DNA of 64,000 bases, taken from JAKPQD01 sp029572965 (GTDB lineage: Bacteria > Bacteroidota > Bacteroidia > Bacteroidales > DTGW01). The stretch spans positions 1 to 64,000 of the forward strand of contig DAOSPF010000009.1 in assembly GCA_035374585.1 (NCBI GenBank). Direction: 5' to 3'. Under the pieces are notes generated by a model. It searched no databases, was not told where the DNA came from, and saw only the letters and a list, made by a program, of their open reading frames with translations. Positions 18,493 through 27,112 of this stretch are shown in pieces; position 1 is the stretch's first letter; the number at the start of each line of letters is the position of its first letter. The translations under genes were made by a program, and so were the position numbers.

Positions 18493-19812
18493 TTAAAAGA
18501 AACGAATAGCTACCTTGCCTCCAATCCAGAAATTCAGTTCCCGTCCACTCGGCCATTTGGTTTTTGCAATCTTATATGGGGCATAATCGCTGAAATACTT
18601 ATGGTTTTGAGATTGATCAGAACCTACATACTGCAAATTAGCTGTCAAGCCAGCAGCAATGGATAGTTTGGAAGCCAATTTGCGGTCAACGCCAAAATAT
18701 ATCTTATAAAGCTGGTTGTGCCAATCGCTGTCCCATCGTTTATAATACTGCTGAGAAGAAACATCCAGGTCGAAGCTAAGCCTTTCGTTGTATTCAAAGG
18801 TTGTACCCAAGCCATAACCAAATGCCCAAATCGGTGCATCTAACGTTGATGGGTCAACTCCCAAAAGCAGGATACCGTGCAGCTTTTTTGCACCTGAACG
18901 AAAAGCAAGGTTCACGTTATACTTTTCATCTGTCGAAACTTCAAACTGACGGATGCCGTTACGACTGAGATTCACTAACCCAATAGCAACACCATTCAAC
19001 GTATCAGCAATATTGACAACGCCCACCTGCACACCGTCCACTTTTCGGGCAACATTGACCACTCCGGCCACTTGCGAACCTTTTATTTCATTAGCCACGT
19101 TAGCAACTCCTGCGACCTGCGTACCATTAGCCTTTCCAAAAGCCTGGTTGGTAACCCCGGCCACCTGGCATCCAAAAAGATTACGACTTGTATTGCTTAC
19201 CCCGGCAACTCCTGCGCCAGTCATATCCTTACTCACATTGGAAACTCCGGCAACCTGAACTCCCATTATTGAACTAACAGCTACATTGGAAACGCCGGTT
19301 ATCTGCTGCACTTTAACTACAGACGAATCGCCGCCTTTGTCAACCATAACATTGCTGACGCCTGCAATCTGGATACCCTCAACACGGCCACCTGTAATGC
19401 TTGCAACACCACTAACCTGCGAGCCTACTACAGATTGTCTGTTGAAACTCACCACCCCGGATATTTGACTGCCACGGACATTTTTTGAAACATTGGACAC
19501 TCCGGCTATCTGAACGCCAACAACGTTGCCGCCTATAAAGTTGCTCACCCCGGCTACCTGGGCACCATTGACATCACTTTTTACAATATTAAATACGCCC
19601 CCAACTTCAAAAGCTGCAACAGCAGGAACGTATCCTCCAATACAATTTATTGACACGCAAACTGCATCAGCCCCAGAAACCGGATTGAATGAGAAATATG
19701 GTACAAAAGATATTTGAATAGGGGATATACGCTGCATTTTTGCAGAATCATCTTGCGAAAATGCATTAAAACTAAATAACCCAACTAACACTAAAACTAA
19801 AAACCTTTTCAT
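18493..19812 (-). CDS. Surface-repeat protein (LA_2272-like), shorter paralogue
   Basis: The 439-residue protein has a signal peptide (FNAFSQ, residue 20). About 13 tandem units of 15-16 residues lie between about 75 and 285. They follow the pattern (Q/G)(V/I)(A/S)GV-x-N(V)-x(5-7)-G, for example QIAGVSNVSKNVRGS. The regular Gly/Val/Asn spacing suggests a beta-helix or stacked beta-coil. A C-terminal region of about 150 residues rich in alternating hydrophobics ends in AIRFF, like an outer-membrane strand. I recall the LA_2272 surface repeat family for this pattern. Its C-terminal region clearly matches that of the upstream 666-residue paralogue (NVNLA(F/Y)R(S/T)G(A/V)KK and GYG(L/I)GLGT-like segments), so the two arose by duplication. 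Function is unknown. Confidence 0.75.
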   Translation of the reverse strand: MKRFLVLVLVGLFSFNAFSQDDSAKMQRISPIQISFVPYFSFNPVSGADAVCVSINCIGGYVPAVAAFEVGGVFNIVKSDVNGAQVAGVSNFIGGNVVGVQIAGVSNVSKNVRGSQISGVVSFNRQSVVGSQVSGVASITGGRVEGIQIAGVSNVMVDKGGDSSVVKVQQITGVSNVAVSSIMGVQVAGVSNVSKDMTGAGVAGVSNTSRNLFGCQVAGVTNQAFGKANGTQVAGVANVANEIKGSQVAGVVNVARKVDGVQVGVVNIADTLNGVAIGLVNLSRNGIRQFEVSTDEKYNVNLAFRSGAKKLHGILLLGVDPSTLDAPIWAFGYGLGTTFEYNERLSFDLDVSSQQYYKRWDSDWHNQLYKIYFGVDRKLASKLSIAAGLTANLQYVGSDQSQNHKYFSDYAPYKIAKTKWPSGRELNFWIGGKVAIRFF

Positions 19813-19909
19813 GACTGTATTATTTTAAACTATTAAACATTGATTCTTTCTGAAATCAATGCTATGACAGCTTAAAATAAATACCCCTCCACTCTGTTTT
19901 GAAAAAATA

Positions 19910-21910
19910 TCAGAACCTAATACCAACGCGGGCTCCAATATAACTACTCAGTTTATGGCCTGTTGAAACGTTAGAAGATGATAAGGTATATGGAATTATT
20001 TTTGAAAAAGTTGAACTGCTGCTGGCATCATCGGTATTATAATACATGAGATTGTATGTTAAACCATAAGCAAGATAGCTGTTGGAAGAAATTTTCCTGT
20101 TAAACCCCAGATACCCTCTGAAAGCCTGGGCATTGTTTTCAACATCTGACTTATGGACAATATTTTGTTCCATAATATTCAGTTCTATATCGTTCTTTTC
20201 ATTTAGTTGCCACATGGTACCCAAACCAATGCCATAGCCCCACACAGGATCGCTGACATAAAAGGCATTTGCGCCCACTGTGAAAAATGTAAAAAACTTT
20301 TTCACCCCTGTCCTGTATGCCAGGTTAACATTGAGCAATTCATCTGCATATACCTCAACTTTATGATAACCGTTTTTTACATAGTTGAACAACCCAATAG
20401 GCACGCCAGTGCAGGTATCGGCAATGTTTATCAAGGCAAGCTGCGAACCATCCACTTTTTCAGCAATGTTCAGCATGCTTGTCATCTGCATTCCTTCAAC
20501 AGTGTCAGATATATTTATCAATCCGGCTGCCTGCACACCTTTGTTCTTTTTTGAGATATTCAAAAAACCAGCAACCTGCGCCCCCTGAACTTCTCCCGAA
20601 GTGTTTAAAAAACCAGACACCTGGGCTCCTTTAACTTGTTTGGCATGGCAGGAAATTCCTGCCACCTGCGTCTGAATGTCTTTTGAAACCACATTGATGA
20701 GGCCGGATATCTGCGAGCCTGTTGTCCTTTCTAATATATTGATGCATCCCGAAAGTTGCGGCCCATATACATTTTTACCTACATTGATAACTCCTGACAA
20801 CTGCAAATAGCTGTCTTTGCTGACATTTACCACACCAGATATCTGCGAAGGAGCATTACCCCAAGTAATATTCAATACACCTGCTACCTGTACCCCGGCA
20901 TCTTTAACAACTAAGTTACCCACCCCGGCCAACTGAACCCCTTTGGCCGATTCAACAATATTTAAAGCTCCTGCAGTCTGACATCCTTGCACGTATTTAC
21001 ATACATTGAATACTCCGGCAGCCTGGTAGCCCAAAACAGAGTCGCCTACAACATTAGCTACTCCTGCGCATTGTATAAAACGGGCATTACCTGAAACAAT
21101 ATTCATAATTCCGCCAAATTCAGCAACATTCACTTCCTTAACGTAACCAATAGTCATATTAAACGACATATCGTTACTGACACTCCCGGCCAAAAGTTTA
21201 TTGGTACCCACAAATGGCAACAACGAAAAGCTCACCTTTTTGAACACCTCATCCTTAATGTTGGCTGCATTGGTTTTCAGCTTGTCACTAAGCAACCATG
21301 CGGGGATATTGATTTTATTGACAATTTTATTGGTATCCTCCTGTTGTTTCTTCAATGGCATTGTTACCACCTTATTATGAACTACAATAGGTTGAATCTG
21401 TCCCGGGTCGTAGCCTGATTTGCTAACAATAAGTTGTGCAGCCGAATCGCTTGCCGGCACCAACATTTTAAAATACCCATATTCATCAGTATTAACTGAA
21501 ACAAGGCTGTTTTTATCATACACAGTAACATCCTTCAACAACCCCTCATTGTCAGCACCAGTAATATAGCCTTCTACCACTAACTTTTTTTGAATTTGCC
21601 CGGCATTCTTGTTTTGCTTGAGGATAATGTATTTACCCCTTGACCTGAACAGCACTTTGTCGCCCATTACTAACGAAAGCACGTATCTGACAGGTTGTTT
21701 GTAGCAATTGATTGTTACTGGCCTGATTTCTTGAATAACACTACTACTATAAGAAAATGTAACACCTGCTTGTACTGATATTTTATCAAGCACCTCATCA
21801 ACAGACATATTATTGCCATTGATGGTAACCTGTCTTTCTAAAACAGGGATTTCGGACCTGACTATTGAAATTGCTACAAAAATGAGCAATATACAGAGCT
21901 TTATCTTCAT
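19910..21910 (-). CDS. STN-domain, carboxypeptidase-reg-like, surface-repeat protein
   Basis: The 666-residue protein has a signal peptide (about 1-19), then an STN (secretin/TonB short N-terminal) domain (about 25-97; VDEVLDKISVQAGVTFSY and YVLSLVMGDKV). A CarboxypepD-reg-like domain follows (about 112-192; VVEGYITGADNEG, VNTDEYGYFKMLVP). About 15 surface-repeat units run from about 255 to 530, and a C-terminal beta-rich domain ends in RVGIRF. In classical cell-surface signalling the STN domain sits on a TonB receptor and touches FecR in the periplasm. Here it is joined to a repeat protein. The start codon overlaps the stop of the fecR-like gene by four bases (ATGA), so translation is probably coupled. 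It is the likely partner of the anti-sigma factor. Confidence 0.82.
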   Translation of the reverse strand: MKIKLCILLIFVAISIVRSEIPVLERQVTINGNNMSVDEVLDKISVQAGVTFSYSSSVIQEIRPVTINCYKQPVRYVLSLVMGDKVLFRSRGKYIILKQNKNAGQIQKKLVVEGYITGADNEGLLKDVTVYDKNSLVSVNTDEYGYFKMLVPASDSAAQLIVSKSGYDPGQIQPIVVHNKVVTMPLKKQQEDTNKIVNKINIPAWLLSDKLKTNAANIKDEVFKKVSFSLLPFVGTNKLLAGSVSNDMSFNMTIGYVKEVNVAEFGGIMNIVSGNARFIQCAGVANVVGDSVLGYQAAGVFNVCKYVQGCQTAGALNIVESAKGVQLAGVGNLVVKDAGVQVAGVLNITWGNAPSQISGVVNVSKDSYLQLSGVINVGKNVYGPQLSGCINILERTTGSQISGLINVVSKDIQTQVAGISCHAKQVKGAQVSGFLNTSGEVQGAQVAGFLNISKKNKGVQAAGLINISDTVEGMQMTSMLNIAEKVDGSQLALINIADTCTGVPIGLFNYVKNGYHKVEVYADELLNVNLAYRTGVKKFFTFFTVGANAFYVSDPVWGYGIGLGTMWQLNEKNDIELNIMEQNIVHKSDVENNAQAFRGYLGFNRKISSNSYLAYGLTYNLMYYNTDDASSSSTFSKIIPYTLSSSNVSTGHKLSSYIGARVGIRF

Positions 21911-22923
21911 GGCATGTTGTTACAAGCCTCACCTGTCAATAAATAGCCTCCGGCAACTTTTTCTACTCGGAGCCCAAGGGTCTCAGCTATGATATTAACT
22001 ATATTTTCTATGGTTTCGTTTTCAAAACTTACAGTAATCCTGCAATTGTATATATTGCCCAATGATAGCGTTATATATTGACCATAAACACTGTTAATCT
22101 GTGTCACCACATCAACAAGTCGCGAATTGTCAAAGTGAAAGATGCGGGCATAAGCTATATTTGCTTTATTAACGGCACGTTTGTAAAAATTATCCTGGCT
22201 CTTAATATAAAAGCCTTTTTCGCCTTCGTTAACGATGATTCCGGGGTTGTATTGGGTGTAAAAAGCTACCACACCGCTTTGTACATATATTTCAACAGTA
22301 TCGCTACCCTCATCGGCCTTGACGTTAAACGAAGTACCCAAATCTTTTACAAAAGCTTTCTCTGTTTGAACAATAAAAGGCAATGTATCATGTTGTACAT
22401 CAAAAAATGCTTCTCCTTTAAGCTCTACCGTCCTGTGTTCTTTCCCAAAACCTTTTTTTACAATAATTTTAGCATTTTTATTTAACCTTACGATTGAATT
22501 ATCAAGCATCTTTCGACATACAACACTATCAAAAGCAGACAATGAAAGCTGTTCAGAAATGTCAACTTTATTCGCCCCATAATAATAAGCAACAGTACCA
22601 ATACCAATTAATATAACCGCAACAGCAGCAACACGCAGAAACAAATTACTACTAAAAAACACTCTCTTGGCCTTTTTTTTAGGTTGGGTATCTGCGGCTT
22701 GCATCTTTTTGTGCAGGCTGTTCCAACCCTTATCCACATCAAACTTCTCGATACGGTGTGATGCAACGGTCTTATCATGGGCAAACCGAATACCTTCGAA
22801 GTATTTCTTGTTCTCCCCGGCCTCTTCCATCCACCTCTCAAGCTGCTGCATCTCGCTGCGGGTAGCTTCTCCGGTCAGGTAGCGGGCTATTAAATAATCT
22901 ATATGTTTACTATCGAGCTTCAA
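21907..22923 (-). CDS. FecR-family anti-sigma factor
   Basis: The 338-residue protein has a cytoplasmic N-terminus (about 1-85) that starts with a sigma-binding helix region (HIDYLIARYLTGEATRSEMQQLERWM). One membrane helix follows (about 92-113), then a periplasmic FecR domain (about 125-225; LKGEAFFDVQHD, VKDLGTSFNVKA). A C-terminal DUF4974-like STN-type domain ends it (about 260-335; NSVYGQYITL). It holds the ECF sigma factor inactive until an outer-membrane partner signals through the periplasm. It sits four bases after the sigma gene and overlaps the STN-repeat gene, a three-gene translationally linked set. Confidence 0.93.
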   Translation of the reverse strand: MKLDSKHIDYLIARYLTGEATRSEMQQLERWMEEAGENKKYFEGIRFAHDKTVASHRIEKFDVDKGWNSLHKKMQAADTQPKKKAKRVFFSSNLFLRVAAVAVILIGIGTVAYYYGANKVDISEQLSLSAFDSVVCRKMLDNSIVRLNKNAKIIVKKGFGKEHRTVELKGEAFFDVQHDTLPFIVQTEKAFVKDLGTSFNVKADEGSDTVEIYVQSGVVAFYTQYNPGIIVNEGEKGFYIKSQDNFYKRAVNKANIAYARIFHFDNSRLVDVVTQINSVYGQYITLSLGNIYNCRITVSFENETIENIVNIIAETLGLRVEKVAGGYLLTGEACNNMP

Positions 22924-22927
22924 ACCT

Positions 22928-23512
22928 TCAGTTTTTATTTATCAACAACCACAACAGCAATGGTAAATACTCTTTCAGCCTTTCGCGCAGTATCTTCAAG
23001 GCTTTTACCATGTGCTTATCCACCGTTTTAATTGATATCTCAAGCTGTTCGGCGATTTCGGCATAAGTAAGGTTTTCAAAGCGGCTCAGTACAAATACCG
23101 TGCGGCATTGCTGCGGCATCGACTCAATGGCTGCATTAATCTGCTGCTCCAGCTCTTTACCTATAACCATCTGCGATGTCCCTTCAATGGACGATTCTGT
23201 GTTGTAGCGCACATGTTCCCCGTGCATTTGCTTAACCTTGTTGTGCTTGATACGGTTCAAACAGCTATTGTGCACAGCCCTGTATAAGTACGACTTCACC
23301 GATGTATGGATCTCAATACTATCGCGCTGTTCCCAAAGTGCCAAAAACATATTCTGCACCACTTCTTCTGCTTCATCCACATCATACAGCATGGTATTGG
23401 CGTAATTGCACAAACGCTCGTAGTAGCTCCTGAAAACATTTTCAAAAGCCGCTTCGTCGCTATTGCGTATCCCAGCAACAAACTCACTATCTGTAACCAA
23501 TACCATCCGCAA
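22928..23512 (-). CDS. ECF-type RNA polymerase sigma factor (FecI-like)
   Basis: The 194-residue protein has region 2 (about 22-92; DEAAFENVFRSYYERLCNYA, DVDEAEEVVQNMFLALWE) and region 4 (about 122-178; PQQCRTVFVLSRFENLTYAE, with helix-turn-helix EIAEQLEISIKTVDKHM). This is the Bacteroidota FecI-like group that pairs with FecR anti-sigma factors. Met3 is an alternative start. It opens the signalling cassette and is divergent from the S41 lipoprotein gene. Such sigma factors usually drive their own operon, so the two surface-repeat proteins are the expected targets. Confidence 0.93.
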   Translation of the reverse strand: MRMVLVTDSEFVAGIRNSDEAAFENVFRSYYERLCNYANTMLYDVDEAEEVVQNMFLALWEQRDSIEIHTSVKSYLYRAVHNSCLNRIKHNKVKQMHGEHVRYNTESSIEGTSQMVIGKELEQQINAAIESMPQQCRTVFVLSRFENLTYAEIAEQLEISIKTVDKHMVKALKILRERLKEYLPLLLWLLINKN

Positions 23513-23656
23513 ATTTTGAGGCTAAGATATCTATTAGCCCTTTACTTTCCAAACTTGTTTTTACTCAAGACAATTATTTTAAACATCCCCTCCATTCATA
23601 AAAAAAACATTTTTAAATACAATGCTAATTTTAACATTCCATTTCAAACAGATTTA

Positions 23657-23664
23657 TATTTTTG
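23657..23664 (+). promoter_or_regulatory. -7-like box upstream of the S41 lipoprotein gene
   Basis: TATTTTTG fits TAnnTTTG, 60 bases before the ATG at 23725. No matching -33 element is evident, so the assignment is tentative. Confidence 0.35.
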
Positions 23665-23724
23665 TAAGCACAGATAACACTATAAAGTGTATCTGAAACT
23701 TTTTTTGATTTAAAACCTGAACAA

Positions 23725-25176
23725 ATGAAGAACTTTTTTAAAATCTTCTGCCTTTTAGCAGCATTTTCTGTATTCGCTGTAAGTTGCGATGATAGTGACG
23801 ATGATTCAATGTCGGAACTTGACCTTTCTATCAATTATTTTATTTGGGAAAACATGAACCTGTATTATCTGTGGACAGACAATGTTAGTGCTTTGGACGA
23901 AAAAAACTATTCATCAAAAGAGGATGTCGAAAATAATTTACTGAAAAAATATCCCGACCATGAAGAGTTTTTCAATTCGTTGCTTTACAAAAAAGGTGAA
24001 GTGGATCGCTTTTCGTGGATTGTTGACGATTATGAAAAGCTTGAAAAAATGTTCCAGGGAATTACCAAATCTATGGGCTTTGATTTTGTCCTGGGCAAAA
24101 TTGGCACTACTGATAATGTATTTGGCCTTGTACGTTATGTTGTAAAAGGAGGCCCGGCAGACAGGGCAGGCCTCAAACGTGGCGACTTTTTCACCAGAAT
24201 TGACGACCAGCAGCTTACTGTCTCTAATTATAACACCCTTTTGTCAAACGAAAACTCTTATAAAATTGGTCTGGCAGAAGTGATAGACCATAAAATTACA
24301 AACCTTTCTACTTCGTACAACCTTACAGCCGAAGAAGTTCATGAAAACCCTATATACCTTGACACTATTTATACTATCAAAGATAAAAAAATTGGATACC
24401 TTGTGTACAACGGGTTTATGTCCAACTATGACAACCAGCTAAATGCTGTTTTTGCAAAATTCAAGCAGGCTGGAATACAAGACCTCATCCTCGACCTGCG
24501 TTACAATGGTGGCGGCTCATTAGCTTCTGCCAAGTATTTAGCCAGCATGATTTATAGCACCGACACAACCCTAATTTTCAACAAAAATAGCTACAATGCC
24601 GACCTCGAAAAATATATCATTGAAAAAGAAGGGAAAAACGCTTTGAATGAATATTTTGCTGCAAAAATTAAAGCCTCTGACGACACTCGTGAAGAAGCCA
24701 TCAATTCTCTTGGCTTAAAGAGTTTATATGTCATTACCACAAGTAGTACAGCTTCTGCCAGCGAAATACTTATTAACGACCTCAAACCCTACATTAAAGT
24801 AACTATGATAGGTGGCACAACTTATGGAAAATACGTAGGCTCCATTACCATCAAAGATTATGACAGAAATGACAAACTCAACCCCAATCATAAATGGGCA
24901 TTGCAGCCTATTATCATGAAATCGACCAACAAAAACGGGGTTTCTGACTTTTATAATGGACTTACTCCTGATGAAAAATTGGAAGAAGACATCACCAACC
25001 TTTTGCCCTTTGGCAATACCGAAGAGTTGTTGCTAAAAGCGGCCATTGCAAAAATTAATGGCACATCTTCGGCAAAAAAAGCCCAAGCCCCTGTTTTCAG
25101 CACTTTTGCCGAACGAAAAGACCTCATCCCGCATAGCCGCGAAATGCACCTGAATGATGTTTTTAAAATGAAATAA
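23725..25176 (+). CDS. S41-family C-terminal processing protease, lipoprotein
   Basis: The 483-residue protein has a lipoprotein signal peptide with Cys21 in FAVSC, followed by an acidic DDSDDDS stretch as found on surface-directed lipoproteins. A PDZ domain lies at about 115-180 (VVKGGPADRAGLKRGDFFTRI). The S41 core contains LDLRYNGGGSLASAKYLA and the catalytic dyad Ser344 (in TASASE) and Lys369 (in YGKYVG). The 25-residue spacing equals that in known CTP proteases, so the enzyme should be active. Substrates are unknown. The next gene starts at the base after its stop codon, so the two form an operon. Confidence 0.9.
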   Translation: MKNFFKIFCLLAAFSVFAVSCDDSDDDSMSELDLSINYFIWENMNLYYLWTDNVSALDEKNYSSKEDVENNLLKKYPDHEEFFNSLLYKKGEVDRFSWIVDDYEKLEKMFQGITKSMGFDFVLGKIGTTDNVFGLVRYVVKGGPADRAGLKRGDFFTRIDDQQLTVSNYNTLLSNENSYKIGLAEVIDHKITNLSTSYNLTAEEVHENPIYLDTIYTIKDKKIGYLVYNGFMSNYDNQLNAVFAKFKQAGIQDLILDLRYNGGGSLASAKYLASMIYSTDTTLIFNKNSYNADLEKYIIEKEGKNALNEYFAAKIKASDDTREEAINSLGLKSLYVITTSSTASASEILINDLKPYIKVTMIGGTTYGKYVGSITIKDYDRNDKLNPNHKWALQPIIMKSTNKNGVSDFYNGLTPDEKLEEDITNLLPFGNTEELLLKAAIAKINGTSSAKKAQAPVFSTFAERKDLIPHSREMHLNDVFKMK

Positions 25177-25779
25177 ATGGATAAAAGAGATTTTATTAAA
25201 ACAAGTATAGCTTCATTAGGCCTGTTGTTTATTCCAAAATCTGCCTGGCCGCTTGAATATTACCCAACCACAGAAAATAAAGAATGGGCTATTTTATATA
25301 GTACATGGTGCGGTTCTGCCAGAGATGCAAGTGTTTGGATCTCAGAAGGAATGAATGGGATAGCCAATGTTTTTGATGTACGCGAAAATCCTGATTTGTC
25401 AGAGTATAAGTACTTAATTGTAGGTGGGGCTATAAGAAATGGCGAAACATCTAAAGAACTTCAGGCATATTTATCAAAACATAAAGACTCCTTCAAAAAC
25501 AAAATAAAAGGCTTATTTGCTGTTTGTGGCAACATGCGGCAACCTGTAACAACATCTCAGTACACTAATTTTTTTGACAATCACCTTATTCCCCTGACAA
25601 GAGCCAACAAACCCTTGTCGAGGGTATTTTTAGGCCGTATTACACTAAATCTGATGGAACCAAAAATTCGCCAACAAATGAAATCTTTCCCAAACATGGA
25701 AGATTATGACAACCTCAAACGCAGCGAATGCATGGACTTTGGCAGGGAAATATTAAACAACTTCAATGCAAATACTTAA
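25177..25779 (+). CDS. Exported flavodoxin-like protein
   Basis: The 200-residue protein opens with MDKRDFIKTSIASLGLLFIP. This looks like a Tat signal in which the twin arginine is Lys-Arg (KRDFIK), with a hydrophobic stretch after it. The body resembles flavodoxin/HemG-type proteins: AILYSTWCGSARDAS matches the FMN phosphate loop position (T/S-x-T-G-x-T region), and YLIVGGAIRNGE and GLFAVCGNMR follow in the usual order. It could be an FMN-binding oxidoreductase acting outside the cytoplasm. Tat export would suit a folded flavoprotein. It abuts the S41 protease gene directly. Cofactor binding cannot be proven from sequence. Confidence 0.65.
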   Translation: MDKRDFIKTSIASLGLLFIPKSAWPLEYYPTTENKEWAILYSTWCGSARDASVWISEGMNGIANVFDVRENPDLSEYKYLIVGGAIRNGETSKELQAYLSKHKDSFKNKIKGLFAVCGNMRQPVTTSQYTNFFDNHLIPLTRANKPLSRVFLGRITLNLMEPKIRQQMKSFPNMEDYDNLKRSECMDFGREILNNFNANT

Positions 25780-25878
25780 AATAAATTAATTCCTGATTAA
25801 CATTTAATATTCTTCTCAACCTTTAAATGTAAACCCCTCACCATTAAAATTTTGACCATTTCATTGCTAAATATCTAA

Positions 25879-26451
25879 CTATTTTCCCGATGATTCAGCT
25901 TCTATTTTATCTTTAGCTAAGCTTATAAGGCTCATAAAAAAATCAAAACCATCATTTTCAATTACTACTGTAGATTTGGATTCATTGTATTTGAGCTGAA
26001 AATACGTCATCCATTTACATCTTTCACGTTTAAAGAAGCAACCAACAACAGCCCCCGACCGGCTCATAAATTTCAATTCTTTGTTATTGTTACTCTTGTC
26101 GATTTGTGTAATAATCGACTGGAATAATTTCAATGCATCTGTTAAAGCTTCTAATTCGTCTCTATCGATAAATGTGACCATAGAAAAAGGCATAATTGGT
26201 TTTACACTTTGATATTCAAATTGCAAAGCAAAACAAACACCCCCCGACTTTAAATCTTTGGCTTTTAAAAGCCTTACATCTATCTCGTCTAAGTTTCCAA
26301 GTTCAATAAATTCTTTTTCAATAGCAACACCTGGTTTGTTAATAAATATTTCTATATTAGTTGAATATGCAGCGTTCTCCTTACTTTGCGATTTTATAAC
26401 ATTTGTAAAACCAAGAAATACAACTAACAATATTTGTATTTTTTTATTCAT
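25879..26451 (-). CDS. Secreted protein of unknown function
   Basis: The 190-residue protein has a signal peptide (cleavage about SQS, residue 21) and no recognisable domain. The mature part alternates beta-like strands and contains two Cys residues (GGVCFALQ, VGCFFKRERCKWM holds a further one). It converges with the flavodoxin-like gene, about 100 bases between stops. No function is proposed. Confidence 0.6.
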   Translation of the reverse strand: MNKKIQILLVVFLGFTNVIKSQSKENAAYSTNIEIFINKPGVAIEKEFIELGNLDEIDVRLLKAKDLKSGGVCFALQFEYQSVKPIMPFSMVTFIDRDELEALTDALKLFQSIITQIDKSNNNKELKFMSRSGAVVGCFFKRERCKWMTYFQLKYNESKSTVVIENDGFDFFMSLISLAKDKIEAESSGK

Positions 26452-26542
26452 AAAATGAATTTATAAGTTAACATAAAGATAAACAAAAAAAGGTATTTGC
26501 TTTTTAAGTTATAAAATATAACAAGTACGTTATTTTTTATGT

Positions 26543-26764
26543 CACTGTTGTCCGGTAAAATAAAATAGATACTTTAATATCGTTGATTAGAAACTGGTCG
26601 CCCCACAGGGGCTTAATTTTAAAGATGTTTAATTTTATTACAAACAGGACATCGCTACGCGACTAAATAATAGCAACGTAGCTGCGAACTGTTTGTAGGA
26701 TAACCCAATACACCAAATATTCCTAAGCAGCATAGCAGCGACCTGTTTTTACCGGACAACAATG
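26543..26764. repeat. MITE-like element with terminal inverted repeats
   Basis: Arms at 26546-26560 (TGTTGTCCGGTAAAA) and 26747-26761 are perfect 15-bp inverted repeats, extending to 17 of 18 matches at 26543-26560 and 26747-26764. Flanking 9-mers TTTTTATGT (26534-26542) and TTTTTATAT (26765-26773) differ at one position and look like a decayed target-site duplication. The interior has a palindrome, GCCCC-ACA-GGGGC, and GC-rich blocks such as GTAGCTGCGAAC. There is no coding capacity. The layout fits a small non-autonomous mobile element, but copy number elsewhere is unknown. Confidence 0.55.
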
Positions 26765-27063
26765 TTTTTATATGCTGAAATTTAACACATACAATCACAA
26801 GATGTTTAAATACAACTTTATCTTCTTTATAACCGCATAACGGTGAAATATTTGTAGAAAAATGAGCTTTATTAATAATTAGGCACAAATTAATTGCCTA
26901 ACTATATGATTTAGTAGGGTTAACCCTCCCGTCATACAAAACAAGCTGATTTAGAAATTGTTTAAAGCAATCCATTAAATTAGCGAATTACAATTTCTTA
27001 ATCGATTAAGTATTTTCTGATGCTTAATTCGGATCAAATAACTATCTTTGAAACAAAGCATAA

Positions 27064-27097
27064 AAAAAGGCACTTTTAAATTTAGAAGTGCCTTTTT
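27064..27097 (-). terminator. Rho-independent terminator of the sugar-nucleotide operon
   Basis: AAAAAGGCACTT (27064-27075) and AAGTGCCTTTTT (27086-27097) form a 12-bp stem with a 10-base loop. It lies 16 bases beyond the stop codon of the minus-strand phosphohexomutase gene and has T-rich flanks on both sides. Confidence 0.85.
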
Positions 27098-27112
27098 CTT
27101 TTTTATGGATAT

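Larger units (their letters stand above)
26452..27112. other. Long intergenic region with a MITE-like element
   Basis: This 661-base AT-rich region separates two minus-strand genes. It holds the inverted-repeat element at 26543-26764 and the hairpin at 27064-27097. The remaining bases show no convincing open reading frame or RNA motif. Confidence 0.6.

Noticed and set aside
18953..21100. Regularly spaced DNA repeats that might suggest a CRISPR array
   Set aside because: They are the coding repeats of the surface-repeat proteins. Units are about 45-50 bases, divergent, in frame, and lack constant repeats with unrelated spacers.
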